Positions 44,349 to 54,695 are shown, numbered from the stretch's first letter. The stretch is 64,000 nt of DNA from a candidate division FCPU426 bacterium (GCA_027366525.1 DAHXKG010000002.1:186001-250000); one strand, 5' to 3'. Made by a program: numbers and translations. The notes: generated by a model from the sequence alone, not told the origin.

Positions 44349-45077
44349 TTAAGAATTAATTAATTGTCGTTTGGAAATTAAGATTCCAAGGATTAAAATT
44401 AAAGACCAGATCCCAAAAATGATAACAAATATTTCAAAAATGTTTGGATAATGACTCAATAAATGAGGCCACCGCTTCAACGATAAGTGATTAGCGTGAA
44501 AAATCAAATGCCATTTTAAAAGCACAATTAAAAACAATAAAAAATCGAATAAATGAATCAGTGGGATCAAAACAATGGTTAATTTCAATCCACTCCACAA
44601 ATAAACACTGGAGAGGAAAAAAAGGATACCTTCTCCGATCCAAAATGTAATCGAAATTGAATTTGAAAACACATAATTTCCAAGTAATATTTGATGGAAA
44701 AATGTCCAACCACTAAAAAATAAAACCGAAAAAGTAAATTCAAGGGATCCCGCAATTATTAAGAACGGATTCAACATCAATTTCGGATGAATAATTTGGA
44801 TATCGGCGACTACTTGTTTTGAACTCGAGGTTAAATAGCGAATTCCAACACAAAATTCACCGATGGTGGTCCATAATTGAAGTTTGCAAAAAATAATTTC
44901 AACTAAATAGAATACAAGGCTCAACTCTAAAACCCAATGAAAATGGTCTGAAACATTGGCAATAATCCATGAACTAAAAAAACATAATACGCCATCAATG
45001 TATATGCTTAAAAATCTTCTCAGACTATTTGGACGAATAGGTTTTCGTTGAGGATTAAGTTCCGACGTGGTTGTCAA
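44349..45077 (-). CDS. RDD-family membrane protein
   Basis: A 242-residue membrane protein. The N-terminal segment PNSLRRFLSIYIDGVLCFFS carries the arginine and aspartate of the RDD signature in the first helix, and TIGEFCVGIRYL matches the conserved second block. Five to six helices follow. RDD proteins are thought to be transporters or ion antiporters in some cases; the substrate is not evident here. It lies one base from the acetyltransferase gene. Confidence 0.65.
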   Translation of the reverse strand: MTTTSELNPQRKPIRPNSLRRFLSIYIDGVLCFFSSWIIANVSDHFHWVLELSLVFYLVEIIFCKLQLWTTIGEFCVGIRYLTSSSKQVVADIQIIHPKLMLNPFLIIAGSLEFTFSVLFFSGWTFFHQILLGNYVFSNSISITFWIGEGILFFLSSVYLWSGLKLTIVLIPLIHLFDFLLFLIVLLKWHLIFHANHLSLKRWPHLLSHYPNIFEIFVIIFGIWSLILILGILISKRQLINS

Positions 45078-45078
45078 A

Positions 45079-45546
45079 TTAAAGCTCCAAGTGTCTGATC
45101 ATAGCAACTTCATCACAATCAGAAAATTTCGCACAGTGAATACAATCCGCCCATATTTTTTGTGGCAATGTTAATCTTTCAACTTGATTAAATTGAAGTT
45201 TTTTAAAAAAATCAATTTGATACGTTAAAGTAAATACTCGGTTTAGTTCTAATGAAATTGAATCTTTTATGCAATATTCAATTAATTTTTTTCCAATGCC
45301 ATGTCGCTGATGGGTACTCAAGACTGCTAAGGATCTAATTTCTCCCATTTCCTCAGAAACTGGATGAAGCGCAACGACGCCAACTATCTGTCCATCGTTG
45401 ATTCCAACTGTAAAATCTCTGATTTTTTCCACTATCTGAGTATAAGAGCGCGGTAACATTAAGCCTTTCATCGAATAATGATTAATTAATTCCAAAATTG
45501 ATTTGGAATCGTTTGGCTTAGCTTTCCGATAAACGATTTCTGTCAT
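45079..45546 (-). CDS. GNAT N-acetyltransferase, short ArgA-like
   Basis: A 155-residue GNAT protein. The acetyl-CoA loop is RHGIGKKLIEY, following the strand IRSLAVLSTH. The C-terminal block LPQKIWADCIHCAKFSDCDE, with AMIRHLEL following, is characteristic of the short N-acetylglutamate synthase/ArgA-like family, with three conserved cysteines. It may catalyse the first step of arginine synthesis, but no other arg genes are in the window, so the assignment is by sequence alone. Confidence 0.78.
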   Translation of the reverse strand: MTEIVYRKAKPNDSKSILELINHYSMKGLMLPRSYTQIVEKIRDFTVGINDGQIVGVVALHPVSEEMGEIRSLAVLSTHQRHGIGKKLIEYCIKDSISLELNRVFTLTYQIDFFKKLQFNQVERLTLPQKIWADCIHCAKFSDCDEVAMIRHLEL

Positions 45547-45600
45547 TATAACCTTTAAACAAGTTTAATTGAGTATTAAAAAATCCAATTTCTTAAAATT

Positions 45601-45639
45601 AAATAAAAATAGGGAAAGCTCATATTGAGATTTCCCTAT
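45601..45639 (-). terminator. Rho-independent terminator after the exported protein gene
   Basis: On the minus strand ATAGGGAAA and TTTCCCTAT (45631-45639 and 45609-45617) form a nine-pair stem. One mismatch and a further CTC/GAG pairing close it over an AATAT loop. The hairpin is followed by a T-rich run (complement of AAATAAAA, 45601-45608). It lies 20 bases after the stop codon of the gene at 45659-46486. Confidence 0.85.
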
Positions 45640-45658
45640 CGATTTGTAAAATTTAATT

Positions 45659-46486
45659 TCAAAGCGGGAAAATAACGCTACCGCCAACAATAATTCCAGG
45701 CGCGTTGCTGGCAAGTCCCAATCCAATCACGCCTTCATAAACTAATTGATTATTTCCTCCACGAAGACCAATATCAAAAATGGATCCATTAGTACCATAC
45801 TCATTAATGCTAAATTCAGCAATACCGTTTAAGCTACGTTGAAGTGGAATGCCTGTTCCCAATTTCAACTGAACAAACGTAGAACTTGCACTTCCATTTG
45901 CTCCGCCTTGATAAGTTATTCCAAATTCACCGTTTAATAATATATTATTTTTTAAGATATACGTTGTTACTCCATCAATATCAAAACCCACGGCTCCATT
46001 TCCAAGAGAACTACTTAATGGTCCGTAAAATAATTTGCCTAAAACCGCGAAATTCAAAAGTCGATTTTCTGAAGGAATGCGAACTTTGACGCCACCCAAT
46101 AAATCATCTAATCCATTTATCGAATTTATCGGTACATTAAAATTATCTGAGAAAAAATTAAATTCGTAGTTAAGCGCAAGATTAACTTCCACATCTTGAG
46201 CAACACCTAAATCTGCGGTAGCAAAAATTGGAATAGCGTTATCCGTTACCGTCACCCCGTTACCGCCGGTTTGGAAATTTTGCCAATCAGCATCCAATGC
46301 GAAATTCCCGTGATTTATTCGTGGTGTTTGAGCCGTTTCAGAGAAAAACAAACCTAATTGCCCAGAACTATCTGGTGCTGATATAAATTGATTTCCACCA
46401 TAGGATGCCGCTTGAGCTAAATTTAACAATCCCACTGCAGAAATAAAGCCTATCATCGAAAAAAGCAACACTAGTTTTTTCAACAT
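45659..46486 (-). CDS. Exported outer-membrane barrel-like protein
   Basis: A 275-residue protein with a signal peptide (about residues 5-26, ending NLAQAAS). The mature part is a regular series of amphipathic strands rich in Gly, Asn and Leu, for example VEVNLALNYEFNFF, LLGGVKVRIPSENRLLNFAV and FVQLKLGTGIPL, ending GIIVGGSVIFPL, which suggests a small outer-membrane barrel. No family is recognised. The G/S/N-rich composition and the strong AAGGGGAG ribosome binding site suggest high expression. A clear terminator follows. Confidence 0.6.
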   Translation of the reverse strand: MLKKLVLLFSMIGFISAVGLLNLAQAASYGGNQFISAPDSSGQLGLFFSETAQTPRINHGNFALDADWQNFQTGGNGVTVTDNAIPIFATADLGVAQDVEVNLALNYEFNFFSDNFNVPINSINGLDDLLGGVKVRIPSENRLLNFAVLGKLFYGPLSSSLGNGAVGFDIDGVTTYILKNNILLNGEFGITYQGGANGSASSTFVQLKLGTGIPLQRSLNGIAEFSINEYGTNGSIFDIGLRGGNNQLVYEGVIGLGLASNAPGIIVGGSVIFPL

Positions 46487-46509
46487 ATGCTCCCCTTTAA
46501 AATATTGAT

Positions 46510-48222
46510 CTACAGACGTTGCATTTTATCATAAAGTTCTTTCGCATGTGAAATGGAAATTTCCGTGATCGGCTCCCCCGCAATCATGTGAGCTATTTCT
46601 TGAATACGTTCTTCGGGATTTAACCGTCGAACCATAATTTTTGTTTGATTATCAATAATTCTTTTATAAATTTGATAGTGAGTAACTCCTAAAGCTGCAA
46701 TAGACGGCAAGTGAGTAATACAAATTAATTGTTTAAATTTAGAAATTTGGCTTAAAACTTCACCGACAACTACGGAGGAGCGCCCTCCAATGCCTGTATC
46801 AATTTCATCAAAAACGATCGTTGGAATATCATCACTTTCTGCCAGTACACTTTTAATGGCTAACATAATTCTTGACGCTTCACCTCCAGAAGCGATTTTG
46901 GTTAACACCTTAGGCTCTTCATCAATATTAGCTGAAAATAAAAACTCAATCTTATCCCATCCATTTTGTGTGGCAGGCCAACTCGAGTTATTAAATTCAA
47001 TTTGATATTCACAGTTATTTATTTTTGAACAGCTTACTTGGAATTGAACACGGGGCATACCCAACTTACTCAAAATTTCATGCGTTTTAGTTGAAAGACT
47101 CCGAGCCATTTCTGCTCGATGTTGACTTAATTCAAAAGCCGATAAATAATATTGCTGTGATATTTTTAAAATTTCAGTAGCGATATTCGATAATCGCTCT
47201 GATCGCGTTTCCAATTGCTTTAATGTATTTTGATATTCGAGATAATTTTCTTTAATTTCAGAAACCGTATTCCCATACTTTTTCTTCAATCGATTAAGTA
47301 GATCTAATATTTCAGAAATTTCATTTAATCGGCCATCTTCAATCGAGAGCACATCAATTTTTTGGGATATCGTCAAGGCAATATCCTTCAATTCATCATT
47401 CAAAGTTTCCACTCGATCATGAGTGACCGAAAAATCCGCATCAAACTTTGTCAATTCTTTTAAAAAATCAATTAATTTTCCGATTACAAAAAAAACCCCA
47501 CCGGTCATTTCATCCTGAAAAAGATTCTGTGATTGATGTAGCAATTCAAGAATTTTTTCTTTTTTTTTCAAAACCAAAAACTCACTTTTAAGATTTTCTT
47601 CATTCAGTGTTGATAAATTAATGGATTCGATTTCATTAATTTGAAATTTCAAATACTCCATTTCTTTTTCAAATGATTTTTCATCATTCATTAAATAGTT
47701 TTGCTCAGAAAAAATGGTTTTCAATTGAACAAATACAGAATTATTTTTTTCAACTAATTTTTCCAAATGGCCAAATCGATCTAAGATTTTTCGATGATTT
47801 TCGATATTAAAAATGGCTTGATGTTCATGCTGACTATGAATATCGAGCAAATCCATCCCGAGTTCATTAATCATTAAAATTGTTGCCAACTGGCCATTAA
47901 TAAAACTGCGCGTTTTTGAACTGCTAAGTAAATATTCACGTTTAACAATGATTTCATTGTGCCAAGGTATGCCCCATTGTTGCAATTTTGCCGTAACGCC
48001 ATGGTCTGCGTTAATCTCAAAGAGTGCTTCAACACTCATTTGATCCCGCCCTGATTTTAGCAATTCAGCTGCATTGCCATGTCCGAATACAAATTCTAAC
48101 GCATCAATAATTAAGGATTTTCCCGCACCGGTTTCTCCTGTTAAAACATTGATCCCGTTAGTAAAATTAATCGTAAGTTCATCGACAATGGCGAAATTTT
48201 TTATTTGGAGATCGCGTAACAT
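46510..48222 (-). CDS. recN: DNA repair protein RecN
   Basis: A 570-residue SMC-like ATPase for double-strand break repair. Walker A is TGETGAGKSLIIDALEFVFG near residue 30. Long coiled coils lie at about 150-210 and 270-390. The signature ASGGEASRIMLAIKSVL and Walker B TIVFDEIDTGIGG lie in the C-terminal half. QHEHQAIFN is also typical. All key residues are present. Confidence 0.96.
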   Translation of the reverse strand: MLRDLQIKNFAIVDELTINFTNGINVLTGETGAGKSLIIDALEFVFGHGNAAELLKSGRDQMSVEALFEINADHGVTAKLQQWGIPWHNEIIVKREYLLSSSKTRSFINGQLATILMINELGMDLLDIHSQHEHQAIFNIENHRKILDRFGHLEKLVEKNNSVFVQLKTIFSEQNYLMNDEKSFEKEMEYLKFQINEIESINLSTLNEENLKSEFLVLKKKEKILELLHQSQNLFQDEMTGGVFFVIGKLIDFLKELTKFDADFSVTHDRVETLNDELKDIALTISQKIDVLSIEDGRLNEISEILDLLNRLKKKYGNTVSEIKENYLEYQNTLKQLETRSERLSNIATEILKISQQYYLSAFELSQHRAEMARSLSTKTHEILSKLGMPRVQFQVSCSKINNCEYQIEFNNSSWPATQNGWDKIEFLFSANIDEEPKVLTKIASGGEASRIMLAIKSVLAESDDIPTIVFDEIDTGIGGRSSVVVGEVLSQISKFKQLICITHLPSIAALGVTHYQIYKRIIDNQTKIMVRRLNPEERIQEIAHMIAGEPITEISISHAKELYDKMQRL

Positions 48223-48244
48223 GGCCTTCCTTGCGATTGCTCAT

Positions 48245-48273
48245 GAAATACAAACATTATTTTGAATTGACAA
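48245..48273 (-). promoter_or_regulatory. Candidate promoter of recN
   Basis: On the minus strand TTGTCA (48268-48273) is 17 bases from a weak TATTTC (48245-48250), about 22 bases before the recN start. The -35 box is good and the -10 box is poor. Confidence 0.3.
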
Positions 48274-48298
48274 GCCGAGACTCATCAACCTCATTTAA

Positions 48299-51200
48299 CT
48301 ACTTAGCTATCGTTGTTTCATTTAAAATGTTTTTTGCGCTTTGAATTGCCGCATCGATTTTAGGATATCGGATCTTTCGATATCCTCGAACTGTATTTGG
48401 AAGCGCAAAAACTTCATTCCATTTTTCATATTCTAATTGAGTGTTATACTGGAACTTTTCAATTAGTGAAATATACCAACTTCTAAATTTTTTTTCTTGA
48501 GCATGCCACTGAATTAAAATTTTTCGAAGAAATTTAAAATGTTTCATTATTTTCAGCATCCAATCTCGGCTTATCAAATCAAACTCTATTTTCAATCCCA
48601 GTATATCAAATTGAGGTCGATTGAAATGCTTATATGTGACTCGATCTCCATTTTTAAAATTAACTTTAAATCTTTGCGAGTCGGCCTCATATTTTTCCGG
48701 ACTACTCAATAAGTGGGCCACATAAACTTCATCCTTAATAACCATCACATTGTAAAGATATTGCATCGTTGTCTTGGTTGCTTGGTAATTGTATTTGATG
48801 CTATCCTTTTTATAAACTGACTGAATCAGATTTAAATATTGATGAGCATAGTGATAGTTTTCATATTGAATTAATTCGTAGAATCGATCCACTAATTGAA
48901 ATTGTTGATGATTTGTTAATTGCAGATCAGGGCAATCTTGAAAAAACTTCTCTAACCTGCTCTTGAATTTTTTATCCGAATGTAAATATTTTGCTTTTTG
49001 ATTAATAAATTCGTCTACTGAGTTCGTTTTTAAATCCAAATACAAATCCGGTTGATATGCAATGTTGCGTCCCAAATGAAATGCTTTAATATTTTCATTA
49101 GCCTCTTCTAATCGGAACGTTTGCTGAATTGCAGTGATGAGAGACTCCATTTGAATTGGAAGCAATCCGAGTTGAGAAGCCAATCCTAAAAGCATGGCAT
49201 TAACATATAATTTGTTGCCCAACTGGTCTTCACTGATTTTAGCTAAATCTGCCCCAAAATATTTTTTGGTATATTTTTCAATTGTTTGTATTAGATTTTC
49301 ACTGGAAAAAGAATCTTTACCCATTAACGTTAATATCGTCGGTGCTTTATGCGTATTCACCACTGCATAAGTCTTTTCTGGCGATGCAATGCGAAAATTA
49401 GCTTTGGGGTCCAAACCTCGAACAGCTTCGAGACTATCTAATCCCAACAGTAAATCCGCCTCTCCATGTGGAAATAGTGGAGAAACAAATTTCGGTGCTT
49501 TTGTTAAGGTGATTTGAGAATAAACACCTCCGTTTCGAATAGCGATCCCCTTTTTGTCGCAAAAATTGACGTAAAACCCATCTATTTTGGCGGCTTCCAC
49601 TAAAATTGCAGTGGAACTTCCGATTCCCATGCCACCCACACCAGCAATATGTACACGCCATATTGCATTGTTTGTTGGAAAAATATTAGGTTTGGGAATG
49701 GAATTGATATCCAATTGACGTACCGCAGTCGATTTTTCTCGGAAAATAGTTATTTCTTCAAAAGCAGGGCACGCTTTGATTCGAACACATGCCATATCTG
49801 AAACACACCATGAAAGATCTGTTGACATTTTTGTTCCATACAATGTTTCGGTCAATGTTAATCCTGGACATCCCGTTAATCGCGTACATTCCAAACAAAA
49901 TTCACAAGCCTTCTCATTAATGTTAATACGCGTTTCTTTGGAGATGTACCCCTTTTGAATTTTTTCTATATTTAAAGCCCTTTTTTTCCTTCGTTGGAAT
50001 GTAATACCACATTCTTTATCTGCAATAACAAATTTGACTCCATCTTCCATGATTAGGCTTTCAAGAAGCTTGCGGTACTCGCTCCGATTCTCGGGATTGA
50101 TTCTCACAAGGGAAATTTCTTCGCCTTCAGTCAAACCCATTAAGACTTTTTCAATGTCTTGCGCAACGGTTTTTTGTCCGACTAAATTAACATCTACCCC
50201 AGGGTGAGGTTGATGTCCTGTCATTGCCGTTGTTTTGTTATCAAGAATAATATAAAGGATATCCTGATTATTCTTAATGGAATCCGATATCCCGGCCCAT
50301 CCTGAATGAAAAAATGTTGAATCGCCCAAAAAATTGATGGATTTATTTGTGGAAAAGGGAGATAAACCTGCACCCGTCCCGCCTCCCAAACCCATTCCAG
50401 AATAATTATGCATCAAAGGACCATTGGGAGGCATAAACAACATTGAATAACAACCGGCATCACCATGAAATACAATATCAATTGGGTTGGTTTTATAATG
50501 TTTCTTCATATAGTGGTCATTTTTAAAATCATTGACCAATTCCAAAAGAACGGACGAAGAATCGCGATGTGGACATCCAGGACAAAATGTTGGCGTTCGC
50601 AGAGGGATTTTGACATCGTACATACTTAATTCATCTAAATGAATTACCAGTTCTTTTATTGGCTTTTTGTCTTCCACCAAACCATTCATTTCTTCTAATA
50701 ACGGTGCGAGTGTTTTAATAATAATTGTTGGATTTAATCCATGATCTTCTGGAAATCCTTTGAAATTCCCTGGAAATATTTTTCCATAAATTTTTGGAAT
50801 TTCTTTAATTTTATGATTCTGAAATAAATCTATTGCAATGTTTCGGATTTGAAGTTCAATAAATTTTCTTTTCTCTTCAACGACAATAATCGTAGAATAC
50901 TGGTCAAATAGCTCTTCCATAATTTGTGGATCAATGGGATAAGTCATCCCAAGTTTTAAAATAGTAAAATAGTCCGTGAGTTGCATTTGATTTAAAGCTT
51001 CTTGCAAATAAAGAAATGATTCTCCGGCTGCAACAAAAGCTAAAGGCAACTTTTGCTTTCCTGAAAAAATTTGATTAATTTGTTTTTTTCTAACGGATTC
51101 AAATAATAGAGGAAATTTTATTTTAAGCGTTTCTTCCTCAAGGCAAGCTGTATATGGCGGTAATAAAATTGTATGCTCTGTAGGAATTTGATCCGTATTA

Positions 51201-51814
51201 ATGGTGATTTTATTTATTGTTGAAACCCGAGACGGAGGACGATTTGGAAAAACTTGAACACTTCCACCTCCTTCTGATAAATATGTGGTTAAAAGATAAG
51301 TGATATATAAATCCGACTCTTCAGAAATTTCAAAACCAATCTTGATCCAATCCTTTATTTCTTGAAATGTTGATGGTTCTAGCACTGGAATAAATAAATG
51401 GTCTGAAAGTCTCCGCGAATCGACTGGAACTTGAGTCGTATCACTCCAAGGATCATCCCCTACGACAATCAAAACTCCACCCAAGTGTTTGGATTTTGCC
51501 ATATTTCCAGTAGCTAATGCATCCGCTGCTACATGAAATCCGACAGATTTCATTACTGCAATTGACCTTAGCCCAGCTAGTTGCGAGCCATTTAAACGAG
51601 CAGCAGCTAATGCTTCATTATTGGCGATTTGAGCTAAAATCCCATTTTGTATTAAATAGGGTGCGATATTTTGCACTGAGTCAAAAATATCAGAAACTGG
51701 CGATCCAGGATATCCGGTTAGTAAGTGAAAACCACTCTCTAGTGCACCCTTTAGAACCAATTCCGTGCCTGTATAAACCTCTAAACCTGATTCTTGTAAA
51801 AATCGTTTATCCAT
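48299..51814 (-). CDS. Fused 2-oxoacid (indolepyruvate-type) ferredoxin oxidoreductase
   Basis: A 1171-residue single-chain enzyme. The N-terminal pyrimidine-binding half (about residues 12-200) has TGYPGSPVSDIFD. The thiamine diphosphate domain (about 405-600) has FCPGCPHRDSSS and HGDAGCYSML...GLGGGTGAGL. A cysteine cluster (about 640-700: CEFCLECTRLTGCPG, then CVSDMACVRIKACPAF) should bind iron-sulfur. A gamma-type domain (about 725-900) starts IAGVGGMGIGSSTAILVEAA. The C-terminal about 170 residues match the DUF6537-type tail of the large aerobic indolepyruvate oxidoreductases (WMLKIMKHFKFLR, LPNTVRGYRKIRY). It oxidatively decarboxylates aryl or branched 2-oxoacids to acyl-CoA; the exact substrate is unclear. 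Confidence 0.88.
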   Translation of the reverse strand: MDKRFLQESGLEVYTGTELVLKGALESGFHLLTGYPGSPVSDIFDSVQNIAPYLIQNGILAQIANNEALAAARLNGSQLAGLRSIAVMKSVGFHVAADALATGNMAKSKHLGGVLIVVGDDPWSDTTQVPVDSRRLSDHLFIPVLEPSTFQEIKDWIKIGFEISEESDLYITYLLTTYLSEGGGSVQVFPNRPPSRVSTINKITINTDQIPTEHTILLPPYTACLEEETLKIKFPLLFESVRKKQINQIFSGKQKLPLAFVAAGESFLYLQEALNQMQLTDYFTILKLGMTYPIDPQIMEELFDQYSTIIVVEEKRKFIELQIRNIAIDLFQNHKIKEIPKIYGKIFPGNFKGFPEDHGLNPTIIIKTLAPLLEEMNGLVEDKKPIKELVIHLDELSMYDVKIPLRTPTFCPGCPHRDSSSVLLELVNDFKNDHYMKKHYKTNPIDIVFHGDAGCYSMLFMPPNGPLMHNYSGMGLGGGTGAGLSPFSTNKSINFLGDSTFFHSGWAGISDSIKNNQDILYIILDNKTTAMTGHQPHPGVDVNLVGQKTVAQDIEKVLMGLTEGEEISLVRINPENRSEYRKLLESLIMEDGVKFVIADKECGITFQRRKKRALNIEKIQKGYISKETRININEKACEFCLECTRLTGCPGLTLTETLYGTKMSTDLSWCVSDMACVRIKACPAFEEITIFREKSTAVRQLDINSIPKPNIFPTNNAIWRVHIAGVGGMGIGSSTAILVEAAKIDGFYVNFCDKKGIAIRNGGVYSQITLTKAPKFVSPLFPHGEADLLLGLDSLEAVRGLDPKANFRIASPEKTYAVVNTHKAPTILTLMGKDSFSSENLIQTIEKYTKKYFGADLAKISEDQLGNKLYVNAMLLGLASQLGLLPIQMESLITAIQQTFRLEEANENIKAFHLGRNIAYQPDLYLDLKTNSVDEFINQKAKYLHSDKKFKSRLEKFFQDCPDLQLTNHQQFQLVDRFYELIQYENYHYAHQYLNLIQSVYKKDSIKYNYQATKTTMQYLYNVMVIKDEVYVAHLLSSPEKYEADSQRFKVNFKNGDRVTYKHFNRPQFDILGLKIEFDLISRDWMLKIMKHFKFLRKILIQWHAQEKKFRSWYISLIEKFQYNTQLEYEKWNEVFALPNTVRGYRKIRYPKIDAAIQSAKNILNETTIAK

Positions 51815-51834
51815 TTTAGCCTTTTATTTAATCA

Positions 51835-52788
51835 TTAAAGAAGTGGCAGCGGATTAATGGGAACATTATGGTATCGTATTTCAAAATGTAAATGAGGACC
51901 TGTGGATATTCCCGTCATTCCAACACGACCAATCATTGCTCCACGTCCAACACGTTCTCCAACATGAACTAAAAATTTTGACAAGTGGGCATAGTAGGTG
52001 TCATAGCCCCGACCATTATTCATAACAATTAAATTTCCATACCCCCCCGCAGGACCCGTAAAAATAATTCTTCCCGGTGCTGCAGAATACACGGGAGAAC
52101 CATACGGAGCTGGAAAATCCATTCCAGTGTGAAATTCCCTTTTCCCCGTAAATGGATCATGCCTCCATCCAAATGGAGAACTGCATCCCCTTAGCCAGTC
52201 GCCTAATGGAAAAGCAAAAAAGCCTCTTTTAGCAAAATAGGATCGCCAGTGAGAATTCATCACAATCGGTTTTACATTCGGAATATATATAACTTCTCCG
52301 GCTTGTAAACCCCATAGCCAAGAAATTTTATTATCTTTTTCAATAATACTAGGTGAAACTTTGTACATTTTGGCAATGCTGGATAATGTTTGATTTTTTT
52401 GAACTCGGCAAAGAATTCCTGTATGCGGAAGAATAATAAGTTTTTCATTCACTTGAGCAACAAAGGGCATATTGGGATTCGCACCTAAAACCGTATCAAC
52501 ATTAATATGGTAATGCTTGGCAATATTCCAATAATTTTCATGCATTTTGACAGTGTGGATTACAATTTTTAAATGTCGTGCAATTAATTTTTTTAAATTG
52601 AGTGGAGCAATCTGATTTTGTATATCCTTTACCGGTATTTCTAATAATTTTTTATTAAAATACTTTGAGGTGGAAATTTTTTTACTTACAAAAGCATGAT
52701 TTTTCGAAACAAACAAGATAATTAAAATTAAAAAAAATGCCGCTGTAATTCCAAACCACTTAAATCTTTGAATGTTTTCCTTGGTCAT
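51835..52788 (-). CDS. LysM-M23 murein metallopeptidase
   Basis: A 317-residue envelope protein. One N-terminal membrane helix (about residues 10-28) is followed by two LysM-like segments (about 75-120 with YWNIAKHYHINVDTVLGANP, and 127-172 with TLSSIAKMYKVSPSIIEKDN). A C-terminal M23/LytM domain (about 205-317) carries zinc ligands in FHTGMDFPAPYGS and GPHLHFEIRY, so it should be an active endopeptidase. The start overlaps the dxs stop by four bases. Confidence 0.92.
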   Translation of the reverse strand: MTKENIQRFKWFGITAAFFLILIILFVSKNHAFVSKKISTSKYFNKKLLEIPVKDIQNQIAPLNLKKLIARHLKIVIHTVKMHENYWNIAKHYHINVDTVLGANPNMPFVAQVNEKLIILPHTGILCRVQKNQTLSSIAKMYKVSPSIIEKDNKISWLWGLQAGEVIYIPNVKPIVMNSHWRSYFAKRGFFAFPLGDWLRGCSSPFGWRHDPFTGKREFHTGMDFPAPYGSPVYSAAPGRIIFTGPAGGYGNLIVMNNGRGYDTYYAHLSKFLVHVGERVGRGAMIGRVGMTGISTGPHLHFEIRYHNVPINPLPLL

Positions 52789-54695
52789 CGGTCATTACCC
52801 TTTCTCAAATCTCTAACTTGATTAACAAATTTCTTCACTTCTCCTGCAATTGATGTAGCATCTAATCCATAATTATCACGAAGTGTTTGGGGATTTCCAT
52901 GCGGTACATATACATCTGGAATACCAATTAATTTTACAGCCGCATTAAAAACAGCTAATTTTTGTAATGATTCTAATACTGCACTTCCAAAGCCACCTAA
53001 TATACTACTTTCTTCGATAGTAATTATAGGTAAGTTTAATTGAGCAAGTTCAAAAATCAAATCTTCATCCAGGGGTTTTACAAATCGCATATTGACAATA
53101 TATCCATCCATAGTCTGCTGTTTCAAAAGTTGATGCACTTGCTTGGCGACACCTACCATTTTCCCGATGGCCAGTATTACATATTGATTTCCTTTTTCAA
53201 GGATAACCCCTTTACCTATTTCAATTTTTTGCATTGGATTATCAAGTAAAACGCCTTCTCCACTCCCACGTGGATATCGAATAGAAACGGGACTCGACAT
53301 TGTTAGAGCTGTATACAACATATTTCGCAATTCATTTTCATCAGCTGGAGCCATAATTGTCATATGGGGAATACATCTTAAGTATGTTAAGTCAAAGGCG
53401 CCCTGATGGGTTTCGCCATCTTCACCTACTATTCCTGAACGATCCAATGCAAAAACAACTGGAAGTTTTTGCAGACAAACATCATGTATAATCTGATCAT
53501 AGGCTCGCTGTAAAAATGTCGAATATATAGCGACCACCGGTTTCATACCCTCACATGCTAAGCCCGCTGCCATACATACGGCATGACCTTCTGCAATACC
53601 AACATCAATATAATTCTTTGGAAATTGCTCACTTAATTTTTTAAGCCCAGTTCCTTCGGGCATGGCTGCAGTAATACCAATAATACGATTATCCGCTTGA
53701 ATCAACTCAAGAAGTGTCTCACCAAAAACCTGCGTGTAAGTCGTCGTTGTCGGAGATGTTTTAACTGGAGTTCCAGTGGTTTTATCAAATGTTGATACGC
53801 CATGAAATTTTTCTGGATTTTCTTCTGCCGGAGCATATCCCTTCCCTTTTTGAGTAATCATGTGTAGAAAAATAGGCCCTGATAATTGTTGAATACGTTG
53901 AAATGTTTCAATAATAGAAAAAATATTATGTCCATCAAACGGACCATAGTATCGAAATCCAAGTTCCTCAAATAAGGCTCCTGGCGTCACAAAACCTTTA
54001 ATCGCCTCTTGCGCATGCTGGGCAATCTTTAACATGCGAGGTCCAACATTGGGGATACCTTCAATCAATGATTCCAATCGATTTTTGGCAACATTAAAAG
54101 AATGCCCCATAAGAATTTTATTTAAATAAGTAGTCATCGCCCCAACCGAAGGGGATATGGACATTTCATTATCATTCAAAATGACGGTTAGATTCACATC
54201 GGAATGGTTGCCAATATTATTCATGGCTTCCATTGATAACCCATTGGAAATAGCAGCATCGCCCACAATTGCCACCACTTGAAAAGTTTCATTTTTACGA
54301 TTGCGAGCTACCGCCATTCCAAAAGCGGCTGATAACGCCGTTCCAGCATGACCAACTGCAAAGGTATCATAAATACTTTCAGATCGCTTGGGAAACCCAC
54401 ATAAACCCTGAAATTGCCTTAACGAATGGAACGCTTGTTTTCGTCCAGTTATTATCTTATGGCCATACGCTTGATGGCCAACATCCCAAACAATTTTATC
54501 GATCGGCGTATTATAGCAATAATGCAAGGCAATCGTTAATTCGACCACACCTAGGCTTGCGCCTAAATGTCCACCGGTTTTTGAAACCGATGAAATTAGA
54601 AAATCGCGCAGTTCTGCAGAAACTTTGGGTAAGACTTCTAGGGGTAATGCGCGCAAATCTTTAGGATCTTGAATTGAATCTAAATATTGATACAT
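52785..54695 (-). CDS. dxs: 1-Deoxy-D-xylulose-5-phosphate synthase
   Basis: A 636-residue thiamine-dependent enzyme, the first step of the MEP isoprenoid pathway. The N-terminus has SKTGGHLGASLGVVELTIAL and WDVGHQAYGHKIITGR. The thiamine motif is VGDAAISNGLSMEAMNN (GDG replaced by GDA at the first position set, as in some Dxs). YYGPFDGHN and the transketolase half DRSGIVGEDGETHQGAFDL follow. It lies near ispA, xseB and xseA, a common grouping. Confidence 0.97.
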   Translation of the reverse strand: MYQYLDSIQDPKDLRALPLEVLPKVSAELRDFLISSVSKTGGHLGASLGVVELTIALHYCYNTPIDKIVWDVGHQAYGHKIITGRKQAFHSLRQFQGLCGFPKRSESIYDTFAVGHAGTALSAAFGMAVARNRKNETFQVVAIVGDAAISNGLSMEAMNNIGNHSDVNLTVILNDNEMSISPSVGAMTTYLNKILMGHSFNVAKNRLESLIEGIPNVGPRMLKIAQHAQEAIKGFVTPGALFEELGFRYYGPFDGHNIFSIIETFQRIQQLSGPIFLHMITQKGKGYAPAEENPEKFHGVSTFDKTTGTPVKTSPTTTTYTQVFGETLLELIQADNRIIGITAAMPEGTGLKKLSEQFPKNYIDVGIAEGHAVCMAAGLACEGMKPVVAIYSTFLQRAYDQIIHDVCLQKLPVVFALDRSGIVGEDGETHQGAFDLTYLRCIPHMTIMAPADENELRNMLYTALTMSSPVSIRYPRGSGEGVLLDNPMQKIEIGKGVILEKGNQYVILAIGKMVGVAKQVHQLLKQQTMDGYIVNMRFVKPLDEDLIFELAQLNLPIITIEESSILGGFGSAVLESLQKLAVFNAAVKLIGIPDVYVPHGNPQTLRDNYGLDATSIAGEVKKFVNQVRDLRKGNDR

